Assembly: GCA_041744735.1 (NCBI GenBank)
Contig: JBGTKH010000567.1
Coordinates: 1 to 9,055 of the forward strand
Length of the DNA stretch: 9,055 bases
Source of the DNA: JBGTKH01 sp041744735
GTDB lineage: Bacteria; Planctomycetota; Planctomycetia; Pirellulales; Pirellulaceae
Reading direction: 5' to 3'
In this document: positions 1 to 6,008 of the stretch, one piece after another
How positions within the stretch are numbered: position 1 is the first letter of the stretch
Layout of the letters: each line of letters opens with the position of its first letter
Position numbers and translations under genes: made by a program
Notes under the pieces: generated by a model
Told to the model about the DNA's origin: nothing
Database searches by the model: none
What the model saw: only the letters and a program-made list of their open reading frames with translations

Positions 1-360
1 GAGGGCATCGCTCAATCACCGCTGGACCAACTCCCGCCTGACGTGCTCCAGCAAGTCACCCGCTCGCGCACCAGCGACGGCGCCGAAGTCATCACCGGCC
101 ACCTGCGCTGCCACTTCGCCCCCGGCGAGCGATCGCAAACCCTGCACGTCGCCTTCTGCCCCCCATTAGACGCCACCCCCACGCTCACCCTCCACCAACA
201 GTCCGGCCCCTCGGCCACCATCCGCCCCACCCAAGTCCACCCCTACGGCGCCCGCCTCGACCTCCGCCTCACCACCACCCCCCGCGCCGCCACCCTCCTC
301 ACCCTGCACTTCACCGCCCAACTCCCCGCCGTTCCGCACGAAAACCCGCCCGCCCCATAA
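1..360 (+). CDS. C-terminal part of an unrecognised protein (5' end outside window)
   Basis: The reading frame is open from the first base and ends at TAA 358-360, giving 119 visible residues. A GTG at 43 could be a start, but the frame continues upstream of it without a stop, so I treat the gene as entering from the left. I do not recognise a family. The visible part alternates hydrophobic and polar residues (for example HLRCHFAPGERSQTLHVAF), which suggests beta strands, and ends in a proline-rich tail (PAVPHENPPAP). There is no transmembrane segment. Third codon positions are overwhelmingly C, and the stretch 160-350 is extremely C-rich on this strand. That supports real coding in this frame but also makes shadow frames long, so confidence is moderate. 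It is followed by the toxin-antitoxin module on the same strand after about 90 bp. Confidence 0.5.
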   Translation, partial: EGIAQSPLDQLPPDVLQQVTRSRTSDGAEVITGHLRCHFAPGERSQTLHVAFCPPLDATPTLTLHQQSGPSATIRPTQVHPYGARLDLRLTTTPRAATLLTLHFTAQLPAVPHENPPAP

Positions 361-414
361 CTGATCCCGCCAGAATGCGCCGCACGGCGACTGCTTGCCC
401 GCCGCTTCATTCCG

Positions 415-430
415 TGGTAATTTATTACCA
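415..430. promoter_or_regulatory. Inverted repeat, candidate operator of the toxin-antitoxin module
   Basis: TGGTAATTTATTACCA has perfect 7-bp arms (415-421 and 424-430) around a 2-bp centre, 19 bp before the toxin start codon. A weak sigma70-like arrangement, TTGCCC (395-400) then 17 bp then TAATTT (418-423), would put the -10 inside the repeat. A palindrome over the promoter of a two-gene TA operon whose second product has an XRE helix-turn-helix is the usual autoregulation layout. The repeat is seen directly; its role as operator is inference. Confidence 0.5.
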
Positions 431-449
431 TGCGGCGAGGTGGGCAACC

Positions 450-707
450 ATGAACGTAACCATTTACTGGGATCTCGATGACGACGAGGAAGGAAATGTT
501 CAGCATGTTGCGGAGCATGGCATTGAAAAAGATGACGTAGCTCACGTGTTCGACAATCCCGTCGGACTTGACAACAGCGATTCATCAAAGCGCCCGATGG
601 TTTTCGGATACACAATCGATGGTCGTTACATCGCGGTGATATACGACGAAGTGGACGAAGACACGGTTTACCCCGTCACGGCATTCGAAGTTCCCGAACC
701 CGCCTAG
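450..707 (+). CDS. BrnT-like toxin of a type II toxin-antitoxin pair
   Basis: This is an 85-residue protein. The start at 450 is preferred over the in-frame ATG at 375 because GAGGTGG (437-443) lies at Shine-Dalgarno distance, and because the extra 25 residues look unlike the family and would span the palindrome at 415-430. It begins MNVTIYWDLDDDEEGNVQHV and carries EHG at 22-24, matching the BrnT pattern of an N-terminal W-D followed by N-x(n)-H-G, then a hydrophobic strand pattern (PMVFGYTIDGRYIAVIYDEV) and an acidic C-terminus. BrnT proteins are small ribonuclease-like toxins of about 90 residues with a RelE-like fold. This copy lacks the Arg-rich C-terminal region of typical BrnT, so it is 'BrnT-like' and its nuclease activity is unproven. 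It is followed after 9 bp by an XRE antitoxin, which supports the TA reading. Expression is probably autoregulated through the upstream inverted repeat. Confidence 0.7.
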   Translation: MNVTIYWDLDDDEEGNVQHVAEHGIEKDDVAHVFDNPVGLDNSDSSKRPMVFGYTIDGRYIAVIYDEVDEDTVYPVTAFEVPEPA

Positions 708-716
708 GAGCCAGTC

Positions 717-1064
717 ATGGCCAAACAAATAACTCGCGACCGCAAGTTAACGACGGAAGAGGCAGCCAAGTATCGCCAGATGCGCGCGGAGATCGAAGCA
801 GAAAAACCACAGATCATCGCCAAGGCCCAGCATGCACGCCGCGAATCGCGCCGCCAGCAACTGGCCACGGTGATGCAAGAACTCAAAGCCGCGCGGGAAG
901 CCAAAGGGCTAAGCCTAGCGGACGTTCACCAGCAAACGGGGATCGACCGATCCGCACTGTCCAAGCTCGAAAACGTAACCAACGAAAACCCGACCATCGA
1001 AACCTTGTTACGCTACGCCGAAGTCGTCGGCAAACGAATTGAGATTCAGGTGCTTGATCGGTGA
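717..1064 (+). CDS. XRE-family helix-turn-helix antitoxin
   Basis: This is a 115-residue protein. AGGAG (706-710), overlapping the toxin's TAG stop, sits 6 nt before the ATG at 717, so the two genes are almost certainly co-transcribed and perhaps translationally coupled. Residues 1-50 are charged and helical (TTEEAAKYRQMRAEIEAEKP...). Residues about 53-106 form an XRE/Cro-type HTH (LKAAREAKGLSLADVHQQTG, then IDRSALSKLE, then PTIETLLRYAEVVGKRI). The expected role is to bind and neutralise the upstream toxin and repress the operon by binding an operator, the best candidate being 415-430. In classic BrnTA the antitoxin BrnA is a ribbon-helix-helix protein; here an XRE protein takes its place. 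A stand-alone regulator is a less likely alternative given the spacing. Confidence 0.75.
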   Translation: MAKQITRDRKLTTEEAAKYRQMRAEIEAEKPQIIAKAQHARRESRRQQLATVMQELKAAREAKGLSLADVHQQTGIDRSALSKLENVTNENPTIETLLRYAEVVGKRIEIQVLDR

Positions 1065-1081
1065 ACTCGTATGAGGAGTTC
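1063..1081. other. Small inverted repeat after the antitoxin stop
   Basis: GAACTC (1063-1068) and GAGTTC (1076-1081) are perfect 6-bp arms around a 7-nt loop, overlapping the TGA stop at 1062-1064. It lies between convergent genes, where a terminator is expected, but there is no T-run after it, so an intrinsic terminator is only a weak possibility. The rest of 1082-1181 shows nothing further. Confidence 0.25.
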
Positions 1082-1181
1082 TAAGCTGTGGACAATTTGG
1101 GCGAAACCTTCCGTATCAAGCCCTGTGAGCGACCGCAGCAATGAACAGTTCCTTGGTTCCGTCCATCCCGGAAAAATCAGC

Positions 1182-4100
1182 TCACTCAATTGTCACCAGC
1201 AAATCGCCGGATTCGACTTGGCTGCCGGGGGCGACGAGGAGTTGGCCGATTTTGCCTTCGCGTTCGGCGTAGAGGTTGGTTTCCATCTTCATGGCTTCCA
1301 GGCTCATCAGCATTTGGCCTTTGGCGACGCTGTCGCCGGGCTGCACGGCGACGGTCACGACCATGCCGGGCATGCTGGCGCCGACGTGGCCGGGCTGCGA
1401 GGGGTCGGCCTTGACTTGCTGTTTCGTTTCGGGCTCCAGCGAAAGATCGACCACCGTCACGTCGCGCGGCTGGCCGTTCAGTTCGAAGAATACGGTGCGC
1501 TTGCCGTCGGGGTGCGGTTCGCCGATCGTTAAGAACTTGACGATCAGCGTCTTGCCAGGTTCGATGTCCACCGAGACTTCTTCGCCCGCTTCCAATCCGT
1601 AGAAGAAGACCGGCGTGGGCAGTTCGCTGGTGTCGGAGTACTTGCGCTGATGAGCGGCGAAGTCGGTGAAAACTTTTGAGTACAACAGATACGACACGAC
1701 CTCTTTCTTATTCGGCTCGCGGCCCAGCAGCTTCTGAATTTCTTCGGCGGCCTGTTTGAGGTCCGCGGCAGGCAAGCTCGCGCCGGGGCGGCCGGTCATG
1801 GCTTTGCGGTCGCGCATGATGCGCTGCTTCACCTTCTTCGGAAAGCCGCCGGGTGGCTGGCCCATCATGCCGCCAATCAGATCGACGACTGATTCGGGGA
1901 ACGCCAACTCACGCTCGCTGTTAAGAACGTCTTCGTTCGTAAGATTGTTGGCGACCATGAACAGGGCCATGTCGCCGACCGACTTCGACGTGGGCGTAAC
2001 TTTCACGATGTCGCCGAACAGTTGATTGACGTCGGCGTAGACTTTGCACACGTCGTGCCAGCGGTGAGCCAAGCCCAAGGCCCGCGCTTGCTGATATAAA
2101 TTCGTGTACTGGCCGCCCGGCATCTCGTGGCTGTACAGGTCCGACGCGGCCGGCGGCGTCTCGCTTTCGAAGGCCGTATAGAATTGCCGCGCGGCTCGCC
2201 AGTATTCCGCGATCGCGTCGAGATGTGCGGCGTTGAGGCCGGTCTCGCGTTTGGTGAACCGCAGGGCTTCGACCAGCGTGTTCAGATTCGGCTGCGACGT
2301 GCCGCCCGACAACGGCGCCATTGCGGCGTCGGCAATGTCCACCTTGACCTCGGCGGCTTTCAGAATCGACGCGGCTTGAATGCCCGACGTGTCGTGTGTG
2401 TGGAAGTGGATCGGGATGCCGATCTCTTGCTTCAGCGTCTTGACGAGTTGTTCGGCCGCGTACGGCTTGCACAACCCGGCCATGTCCTTGATGGCCAGAA
2501 TGTGCGCCCCCATGCTCTCCAATTCCTTAGCCAGATCGACGTAGTACTTCAAGTCGTACTTAGGACGGCCGGGGTTTAGAATGTCGCCGGTGTAGCAGAT
2601 CGCGGGTTCGCAAATCGCGCCGGTTTTGAGCACCGCCTCCATCGCCACGCGCATGTTGGGGACCCAGTTCAGGGCGTCGAAGATGCGGAACACGTCGATG
2701 CCGGCGTCGGCCGCTTCGTGCACAAATGCCTTGACAATGTTGTCGGGGTAGTTCGTATAGCCGACGGCGTTCGACGCCCGCAGCAACATCTGAAACAGGA
2801 TGTTGGGAATCTTCTCGCGCAGTTTCTCCAGCCGCTGCCACGGGCATTCCTTCAAGAACCGCATCGACGTGTCGAACGTGGCTCCGCCCCACATCTCGAT
2901 CGAAAACAGTTCCGGGCAGAGATGTGCATAGGCGTCGGCGATATTCAATAAATCCTGCGTGCGCACGCGCGTGGCCAGCAGCGATTGATGTGCATCGCGA
3001 AATGTGGTGTCGGTCAGCAGCAGCGATTTTTCCTTGAGCACCCACTGGCTGAATTTCTCGGGACCAAGCTGCAGCAGCTTCTGCCGCGTGCCGTCGGGGA
3101 TCGGCTCGGTGGGATTGATCGCGGGAACAGGAGCCGGCTCGCGCGTCGTGGGCTTCGACCGGCCTTTGACCAGCGAATTGCCGTTAACCATCACGTCGCC
3201 CAGGTACGTGAGCAGTTTCGTCGCGCGGTCGCGACGTTTGGGCAGCGTGAACAGTTCGGGCGATTCGTCGATGAACCGCGTCGTGCAGCCGCCTTCCAGA
3301 AACGTCGGGTGCGTGACCAGCTTGATTAAAAACGGGATGTTCGTTTTCACGCCGCGGACGCGAAATTCCTGCAGGCTGCGTTCCATCCGCCGAGCCGCGT
3401 CGCACAGCCGCCGCCCGCGGGCCGTGACCTTTACCAACAGCGAATCGTAAAACGGATTCACGACGGCGCCGGAGAACGCCGAGCCCGCGTCCAAACGAAT
3501 GCCCATGCCGCTGGCCGAACGATAGTGCGTGATGCGGCCGTAGTCGGGCATGAAGTTGTTCGACGGATCTTCGGTGGTCACGCGGGACTGAATCGCGAAA
3601 CCGTTGGTTCTGACTTCGTCCTGCGAGCCCAGGCCGATTTCGGGGTCGCTGAGCGGCGTGCCCTGGGCGATCAAGATCTGTGACTTGACGACGTCGACGC
3701 CCGTCACCTCTTCGGTCACCGTGTGCTCGACCTGAATACGCGGGTTGACCTCGATGAAGTAGTACTGGTCCGTGTCGCGGTCCAGCAGAAACTCAACGGT
3801 GCCCGCGTTCTGATAATGCACCGCGCGGCCGATCGTCAACGCGGCGTCGCACAGTGCTTGGCGGACTTTCGGGTCCAGCATCGGGGCCGGCGCGATCTCG
3901 ACCACTTTCTGATGCCGCCGTTGGACCGAGCAATCGCGCTCGAACAGGTGCACGAGGTTGCCGTGTTTGTCGCCCAGCAATTGCACCTCGATGTGCCGCG
4001 CCCGCTGCACGAACTTCTCGACGAAGATGTCGGGGCTGCCGAATGCCGTGAGAGATTCTCGCCGTGCCTGTTCAAACGACGCAGCGAATTCCTTGGCTTC

Positions 4101-4625
4101 TTTGACCACTCGCATACCGCGGCCGCCGCCGCCTTTGGCCGCTTTCAGAATCACGGGGTAACCCAACTTCTCCGCCGTCTTTTCGCCTTCCGCCGCGTTG
4201 CGTGCGGCTTTGCTGCTGCCGCCCAGCACCGGCACGTTGGCGGCTTGCGCGATGTTGCGAGCCTGCGTCTTGTCACCGAGCTTTTCCAAGGCGTCGACCG
4301 TCGGTCCGACGAAGATGATCCCTTCTCGTTCGCAGGCCCGCGCCAGATCGGGGTTCTCGGACATGAAGCCGTAGCCTGGATGAATCGCGTCGACGCCCAC
4401 GTGCTTGGCCATCGACACGATGCTCTCGATGCCCAAATACGCACGGATCGGCTCGCCCGGCTTGCCCACCAGATACGCTTCATCGGCCTTGAAGCGGTGC
4501 AGCGCAAAGCGGTCCTCGTGCGTGTAAACGGCCACCGTGCGAATGCCCAGCTCGTGAGCACTGCGGAACACGCGAATGGCGATTTCGCTGCGGTTGGCGA
4601 CGAGTAACTTGGTGATCTTTTTCAT
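1182..4625 (-). CDS. pyc: Pyruvate carboxylase (single-chain, biotin-dependent)
   Basis: This cytoplasmic enzyme carboxylates pyruvate to oxaloacetate using ATP and bicarbonate, replenishing the TCA cycle. The chain is 1147 residues, the usual length for single-chain PYC. The biotin carboxylase domain spans about 1-460: N-terminal LLVANRSEIAIRVFR, the ATP-grasp glycine loop KGGGGRGMR at 164-172, and EVNPRIQVEHTVTEEVTG at 292-309. The carboxyltransferase domain starts at LTDTTFRDAHQSLLATR (537-553). It includes MLLRASNAVGYTNYPDN (613-629), the Lys of IKDMAG (K713, the residue normally carbamylated) and the metal-binding HFHTHDT (740-746). The C-terminal biotinyl domain carries AMKM with biotinyl-Lys K1113. 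The PGMVV-type motif and the carboxyltransferase domain in the same chain distinguish it from acetyl-CoA or propionyl-CoA carboxylase alpha subunits. The ATG at 4625 begins right at the conserved N-terminus; there is no clear Shine-Dalgarno. All catalytic motifs look intact. It ends convergently with the toxin-antitoxin operon. Confidence 0.97.
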   Translation of the reverse strand: MKKITKLLVANRSEIAIRVFRSAHELGIRTVAVYTHEDRFALHRFKADEAYLVGKPGEPIRAYLGIESIVSMAKHVGVDAIHPGYGFMSENPDLARACEREGIIFVGPTVDALEKLGDKTQARNIAQAANVPVLGGSSKAARNAAEGEKTAEKLGYPVILKAAKGGGGRGMRVVKEAKEFAASFEQARRESLTAFGSPDIFVEKFVQRARHIEVQLLGDKHGNLVHLFERDCSVQRRHQKVVEIAPAPMLDPKVRQALCDAALTIGRAVHYQNAGTVEFLLDRDTDQYYFIEVNPRIQVEHTVTEEVTGVDVVKSQILIAQGTPLSDPEIGLGSQDEVRTNGFAIQSRVTTEDPSNNFMPDYGRITHYRSASGMGIRLDAGSAFSGAVVNPFYDSLLVKVTARGRRLCDAARRMERSLQEFRVRGVKTNIPFLIKLVTHPTFLEGGCTTRFIDESPELFTLPKRRDRATKLLTYLGDVMVNGNSLVKGRSKPTTREPAPVPAINPTEPIPDGTRQKLLQLGPEKFSQWVLKEKSLLLTDTTFRDAHQSLLATRVRTQDLLNIADAYAHLCPELFSIEMWGGATFDTSMRFLKECPWQRLEKLREKIPNILFQMLLRASNAVGYTNYPDNIVKAFVHEAADAGIDVFRIFDALNWVPNMRVAMEAVLKTGAICEPAICYTGDILNPGRPKYDLKYYVDLAKELESMGAHILAIKDMAGLCKPYAAEQLVKTLKQEIGIPIHFHTHDTSGIQAASILKAAEVKVDIADAAMAPLSGGTSQPNLNTLVEALRFTKRETGLNAAHLDAIAEYWRAARQFYTAFESETPPAASDLYSHEMPGGQYTNLYQQARALGLAHRWHDVCKVYADVNQLFGDIVKVTPTSKSVGDMALFMVANNLTNEDVLNSERELAFPESVVDLIGGMMGQPPGGFPKKVKQRIMRDRKAMTGRPGASLPAADLKQAAEEIQKLLGREPNKKEVVSYLLYSKVFTDFAAHQRKYSDTSELPTPVFFYGLEAGEEVSVDIEPGKTLIVKFLTIGEPHPDGKRTVFFELNGQPRDVTVVDLSLEPETKQQVKADPSQPGHVGASMPGMVVTVAVQPGDSVAKGQMLMSLEAMKMETNLYAEREGKIGQLLVAPGSQVESGDLLVTIE

Positions 4626-4711
4626 GGACGACGAATCTCGCGTATTTTATCAGAGCGACCAATTGACAATCGCTGTCGGTTGCGGCGTCGGTTTTCTAGT
4701 GCCGACCACTA

Positions 4712-4746
4712 AGTACTGAGTACTGAGTACCTAGTACCGAGTACCG
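4712..4746. repeat. Five tandem 7-bp GTAC-containing units
   Basis: Starting at 4712 the sequence reads AGTACTG, AGTACTG, AGTACCT, AGTACCG, AGTACCG: five consecutive 7-bp units sharing AGTAC, with only the last two bases varying. It lies upstream of the pyruvate carboxylase start (about 85 bp from it) and downstream of the SDR stop. Each unit contains the palindrome GTAC. Function is unknown; it could be a slippage-prone microsatellite or a regulatory array. The rest of the 4626-4847 interval holds no gene that I can support. Confidence 0.85.
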
Positions 4747-4798
4747 GGTCGCAACAGCCGGCGCCGCAAGCGGAGAGAGGAAGACACACTGTATCAAC

Positions 4799-4852
4799 TG
4801 ATGCCAGATTCTGTAAGCCGCTACCTGACGCCAGATCGTGTAAGCCGCTACC
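4799..4852. repeat. Two tandem 27-bp units overlapping the SDR gene's 3' end
   Basis: Unit one is 4799-4825 and unit two 4826-4852. They differ at 3 of 27 positions and both end with TGTAAGCCGCTACC. The second unit runs over the SDR stop codon (CTA on this strand, 4848-4850). Read on the minus strand, each unit contains GGCTTACA..TCTGG, which resembles the SDR's own last codons, GGTTATACGCTGTGG. The repeats may therefore be decayed duplications of the gene's 3' tip. The tandem repeat itself is certain; the origin is inference. Confidence 0.8.
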
Positions 4853-5630
4853 ACAGCGTATACCCGCCGTCGATCACCAGCGCGGCGCCGGTCATGTAGC
4901 GCGAGGCATCGCTGGCCAGATAGACGGCCAGCGGGCCAAGGTCTTCGGGGCGGCCGAAATCGCCCATCGGGATTTGGCCGCGGAATGTTTCGATCACTTC
5001 TGGATGGATTTTGGACCAGCGGATGTTGGCCTCGGTCATGAAGCCGCCGGGGCAAATCGCCTTGACGGTCACCCCGTGCCGCGCCCAATCCGCGGCGGTG
5101 GCTCTCGTGAATTGCACGACCGCCGCTTTGGACGTTTCGTAATGACGGCCCGCGATGCCGCGCCCGGCGACGAAGGCGTTGATCGACGCGATGTTAATGA
5201 TCCGGCCGCCTTGCCCGCGCTCGACCATCTGCCCGCCGACCAGCTTCGTGCAGAGGAACGCGCTGGTCAGATTCAAATCCATCAATCGCCGCCAAGTTTC
5301 CAGCGGCATATCTTGCGTGGCTATGTTTTCGCGCCGGCCGCCGACGTTGTTGATCAGGATGTCGATCGGCCCGTGGTCGTCCAGCGCCGCTCGGCACGCC
5401 CGTTCGCAGTCGTCGGTCTGTCCCACGTCGGCTTGAATCGTCCACACTTGCCGGCCCAGTGCCCGAATGTCCGCGGCGGTCGTGTCCAAGCTGGGCTGAT
5501 CGCGGCCAACCAAAATGACGTCGGCCCCCGCATCCGCGATGGCCAGCGCCATCTCGCGTCCCAGCCCGCGACTGCCGCCCGTGATAAACAGACGTTTCCC
5601 GTCCAATCGAAAGCGGTCTAGGATGTTCAT
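4848..5630 (-). CDS. Classical SDR-family NAD(P)-dependent oxidoreductase
   Basis: This is a 260-residue single-domain Rossmann-fold dehydrogenase, the normal length for classical short-chain dehydrogenases. It shows the cofactor loop TGGSRGLG (17-24), NNVG (94-97, the NNAG motif) and the catalytic set N120, S149 (INIAS), Y164 and K168 (YETSK). It also has the CPGGFMTE segment after the active site and the typical ending IDGGYTLW. The sequence style, including the opening around FRLDGKRLFITGGS, is that of the gluconate 5-dehydrogenase / KduD / 3-oxoacyl-reductase-like group, but the substrate cannot be told from sequence. The ATG at 5630 starts just before the conserved N-terminus; no strong Shine-Dalgarno is visible. 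It is co-directional with pyruvate carboxylase, but a 222-bp repeat-bearing gap suggests separate transcripts. There is no sign of damage. Confidence 0.92.
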   Translation of the reverse strand: MNILDRFRLDGKRLFITGGSRGLGREMALAIADAGADVILVGRDQPSLDTTAADIRALGRQVWTIQADVGQTDDCERACRAALDDHGPIDILINNVGGRRENIATQDMPLETWRRLMDLNLTSAFLCTKLVGGQMVERGQGGRIINIASINAFVAGRGIAGRHYETSKAAVVQFTRATAADWARHGVTVKAICPGGFMTEANIRWSKIHPEVIETFRGQIPMGDFGRPEDLGPLAVYLASDASRYMTGAALVIDGGYTLW

Positions 5631-5681
5631 GCCTAGCAGGTTTAGCCACCGAGGAGTTCTATGTCAATCATCCACACGTGC

Positions 5682-5711
5682 CACTGTTTCGGAGTCTTCG
5701 GAGAAACAGTG
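5682..5711. repeat. Inverted repeat (hairpin, 9-bp arms)
   Basis: CACTGTTTC (5682-5690) and GAAACAGTG (5703-5711) are perfect complements around a 12-nt loop. It lies about 50 bp upstream of the SDR start codon, in the intergenic region 5631-5872. There is no T-run on either side, so it is not a clear terminator. It could act in the 5' region of the SDR transcript or be a REP-like element. I see no gene in this interval; the short open frame that begins at 5678 is merely read-through into the DUF4062 remnant. Confidence 0.6.
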
Positions 5712-5821
5712 TGGATCAGCGACACGACGTACCAGCACCACGACAGACGCCGAGAGCGAGCGAAACGAAACAATTTCCGTTAACATTAGTCGACTTACCA
5801 ATCGGTTCCCGCCCCCCGTGG

Positions 5822-5840
5822 GGTAGGCTTCCAGCCTGCC
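5822..5840. repeat. Short palindromic element GGTAGGCT-TCC-AGCCTGCC
   Basis: The arms GGTAGGCT (5822-5829) and AGCCTGCC (5833-5840) pair over 8 bp with one T/G mismatch (G-U in RNA) around a TCC loop. From memory, very similar AGGCT-TCC-AGCCT hairpins are scattered through planctomycete intergenic regions, so this may be a REP-like dispersed repeat. Here it sits 1 bp to the left of the direct-repeat block that begins at 5842. Confidence 0.55.
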
Positions 5841-5841
5841 T

Positions 5842-6005
5842 CCGGTTCGCAAATCACGTTGCAGTCCCAACCATGACCACCAAGCATCGCCGCACCGTGA
5901 TGGTCAGCAGCACAGCGCGTGACCTGCCGGATCACCGCCAGCAGATCCTGGACGCCTGCCTGCGCCAGGACTGCACGCCGATCATCCGGTCCGGGCCGCC
6001 GACGT
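5842..6005 (+). repeat. Left direct-repeat block flanking the lipoxygenase gene
   Basis: This block has two segments that recur in the same order and orientation at 8712-8874. Segment 5842-5903 matches 8712-8773 at 50 of 62 positions without gaps and covers the DUF4062 start codon and about 30 bp upstream. Segment 5972-6005 matches 8841-8874 at 33 of 34 positions. The 68 bp between them are not similar to the 67 bp at the other copy, because each remnant retains a different part of the DUF4062 gene. The right edge of the match (6005) is 3 bp from the lipoxygenase stop codon. Confidence 0.8.
5873..6005 (+). pseudogene. Remnant of a DUF4062 gene (N-terminal fragment)
   Basis: From ATG 5873 the frame reads MTTKHRRTVMVSSTARDL, then PDHRQQILDACLRQDCTP. 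This is the characteristic N-terminus of DUF4062 proteins (V-S-S-T-x-R-D-L followed by an R-x-x-x-x-D-A-C helix). After CTP it jumps to DNA that in the intact gene encodes DHPVRAADV, but in the wrong frame (read as IIRSGPPT), skipping about 60 residues. The frame then runs antisense into the 3' end of the lipoxygenase gene and stops at 6085. DUF4062 domains usually sit at the front of large STAND-type NTPase or TPR proteins, some suspected of defence or signalling roles. Here only about 36 native residues survive, so I call it a pseudogene. No Shine-Dalgarno is visible before the ATG. Confidence 0.75.
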
Positions 6006-6008
6006 TAC

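Noticed and set aside
43..360. Complete small gene beginning at the GTG at 43
   Set aside because: The frame is open upstream to base 1 with no Shine-Dalgarno before the GTG, so a gene entering from the left is more likely.
1063..1081. Intrinsic terminator between the convergent antitoxin and pyruvate carboxylase genes
   Set aside because: The 6-bp stem is short, with no T-run in either direction; kept only as a low-confidence inverted repeat.
1071..1532. Plus-strand open frame of 153 codons starting after the antitoxin
   Set aside because: From 1182 on it is antisense to the biotinyl end of pyruvate carboxylase; the repetitive GFHLHGFQAHQH-type composition is a codon shadow.
3723..4607. 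Plus-strand open frame of 294 codons opposite the pyruvate carboxylase N-terminal domain
   Set aside because: It lies fully antisense to a complete, motif-intact pyruvate carboxylase. Its composition (rich in H, R, D, F) is typical of a shadow frame of GC-rich coding DNA, and no family is recognisable.
4799..4852. CRISPR array
   Set aside because: The two 27-bp units are directly adjacent without spacers, and the second overlaps a coding end.
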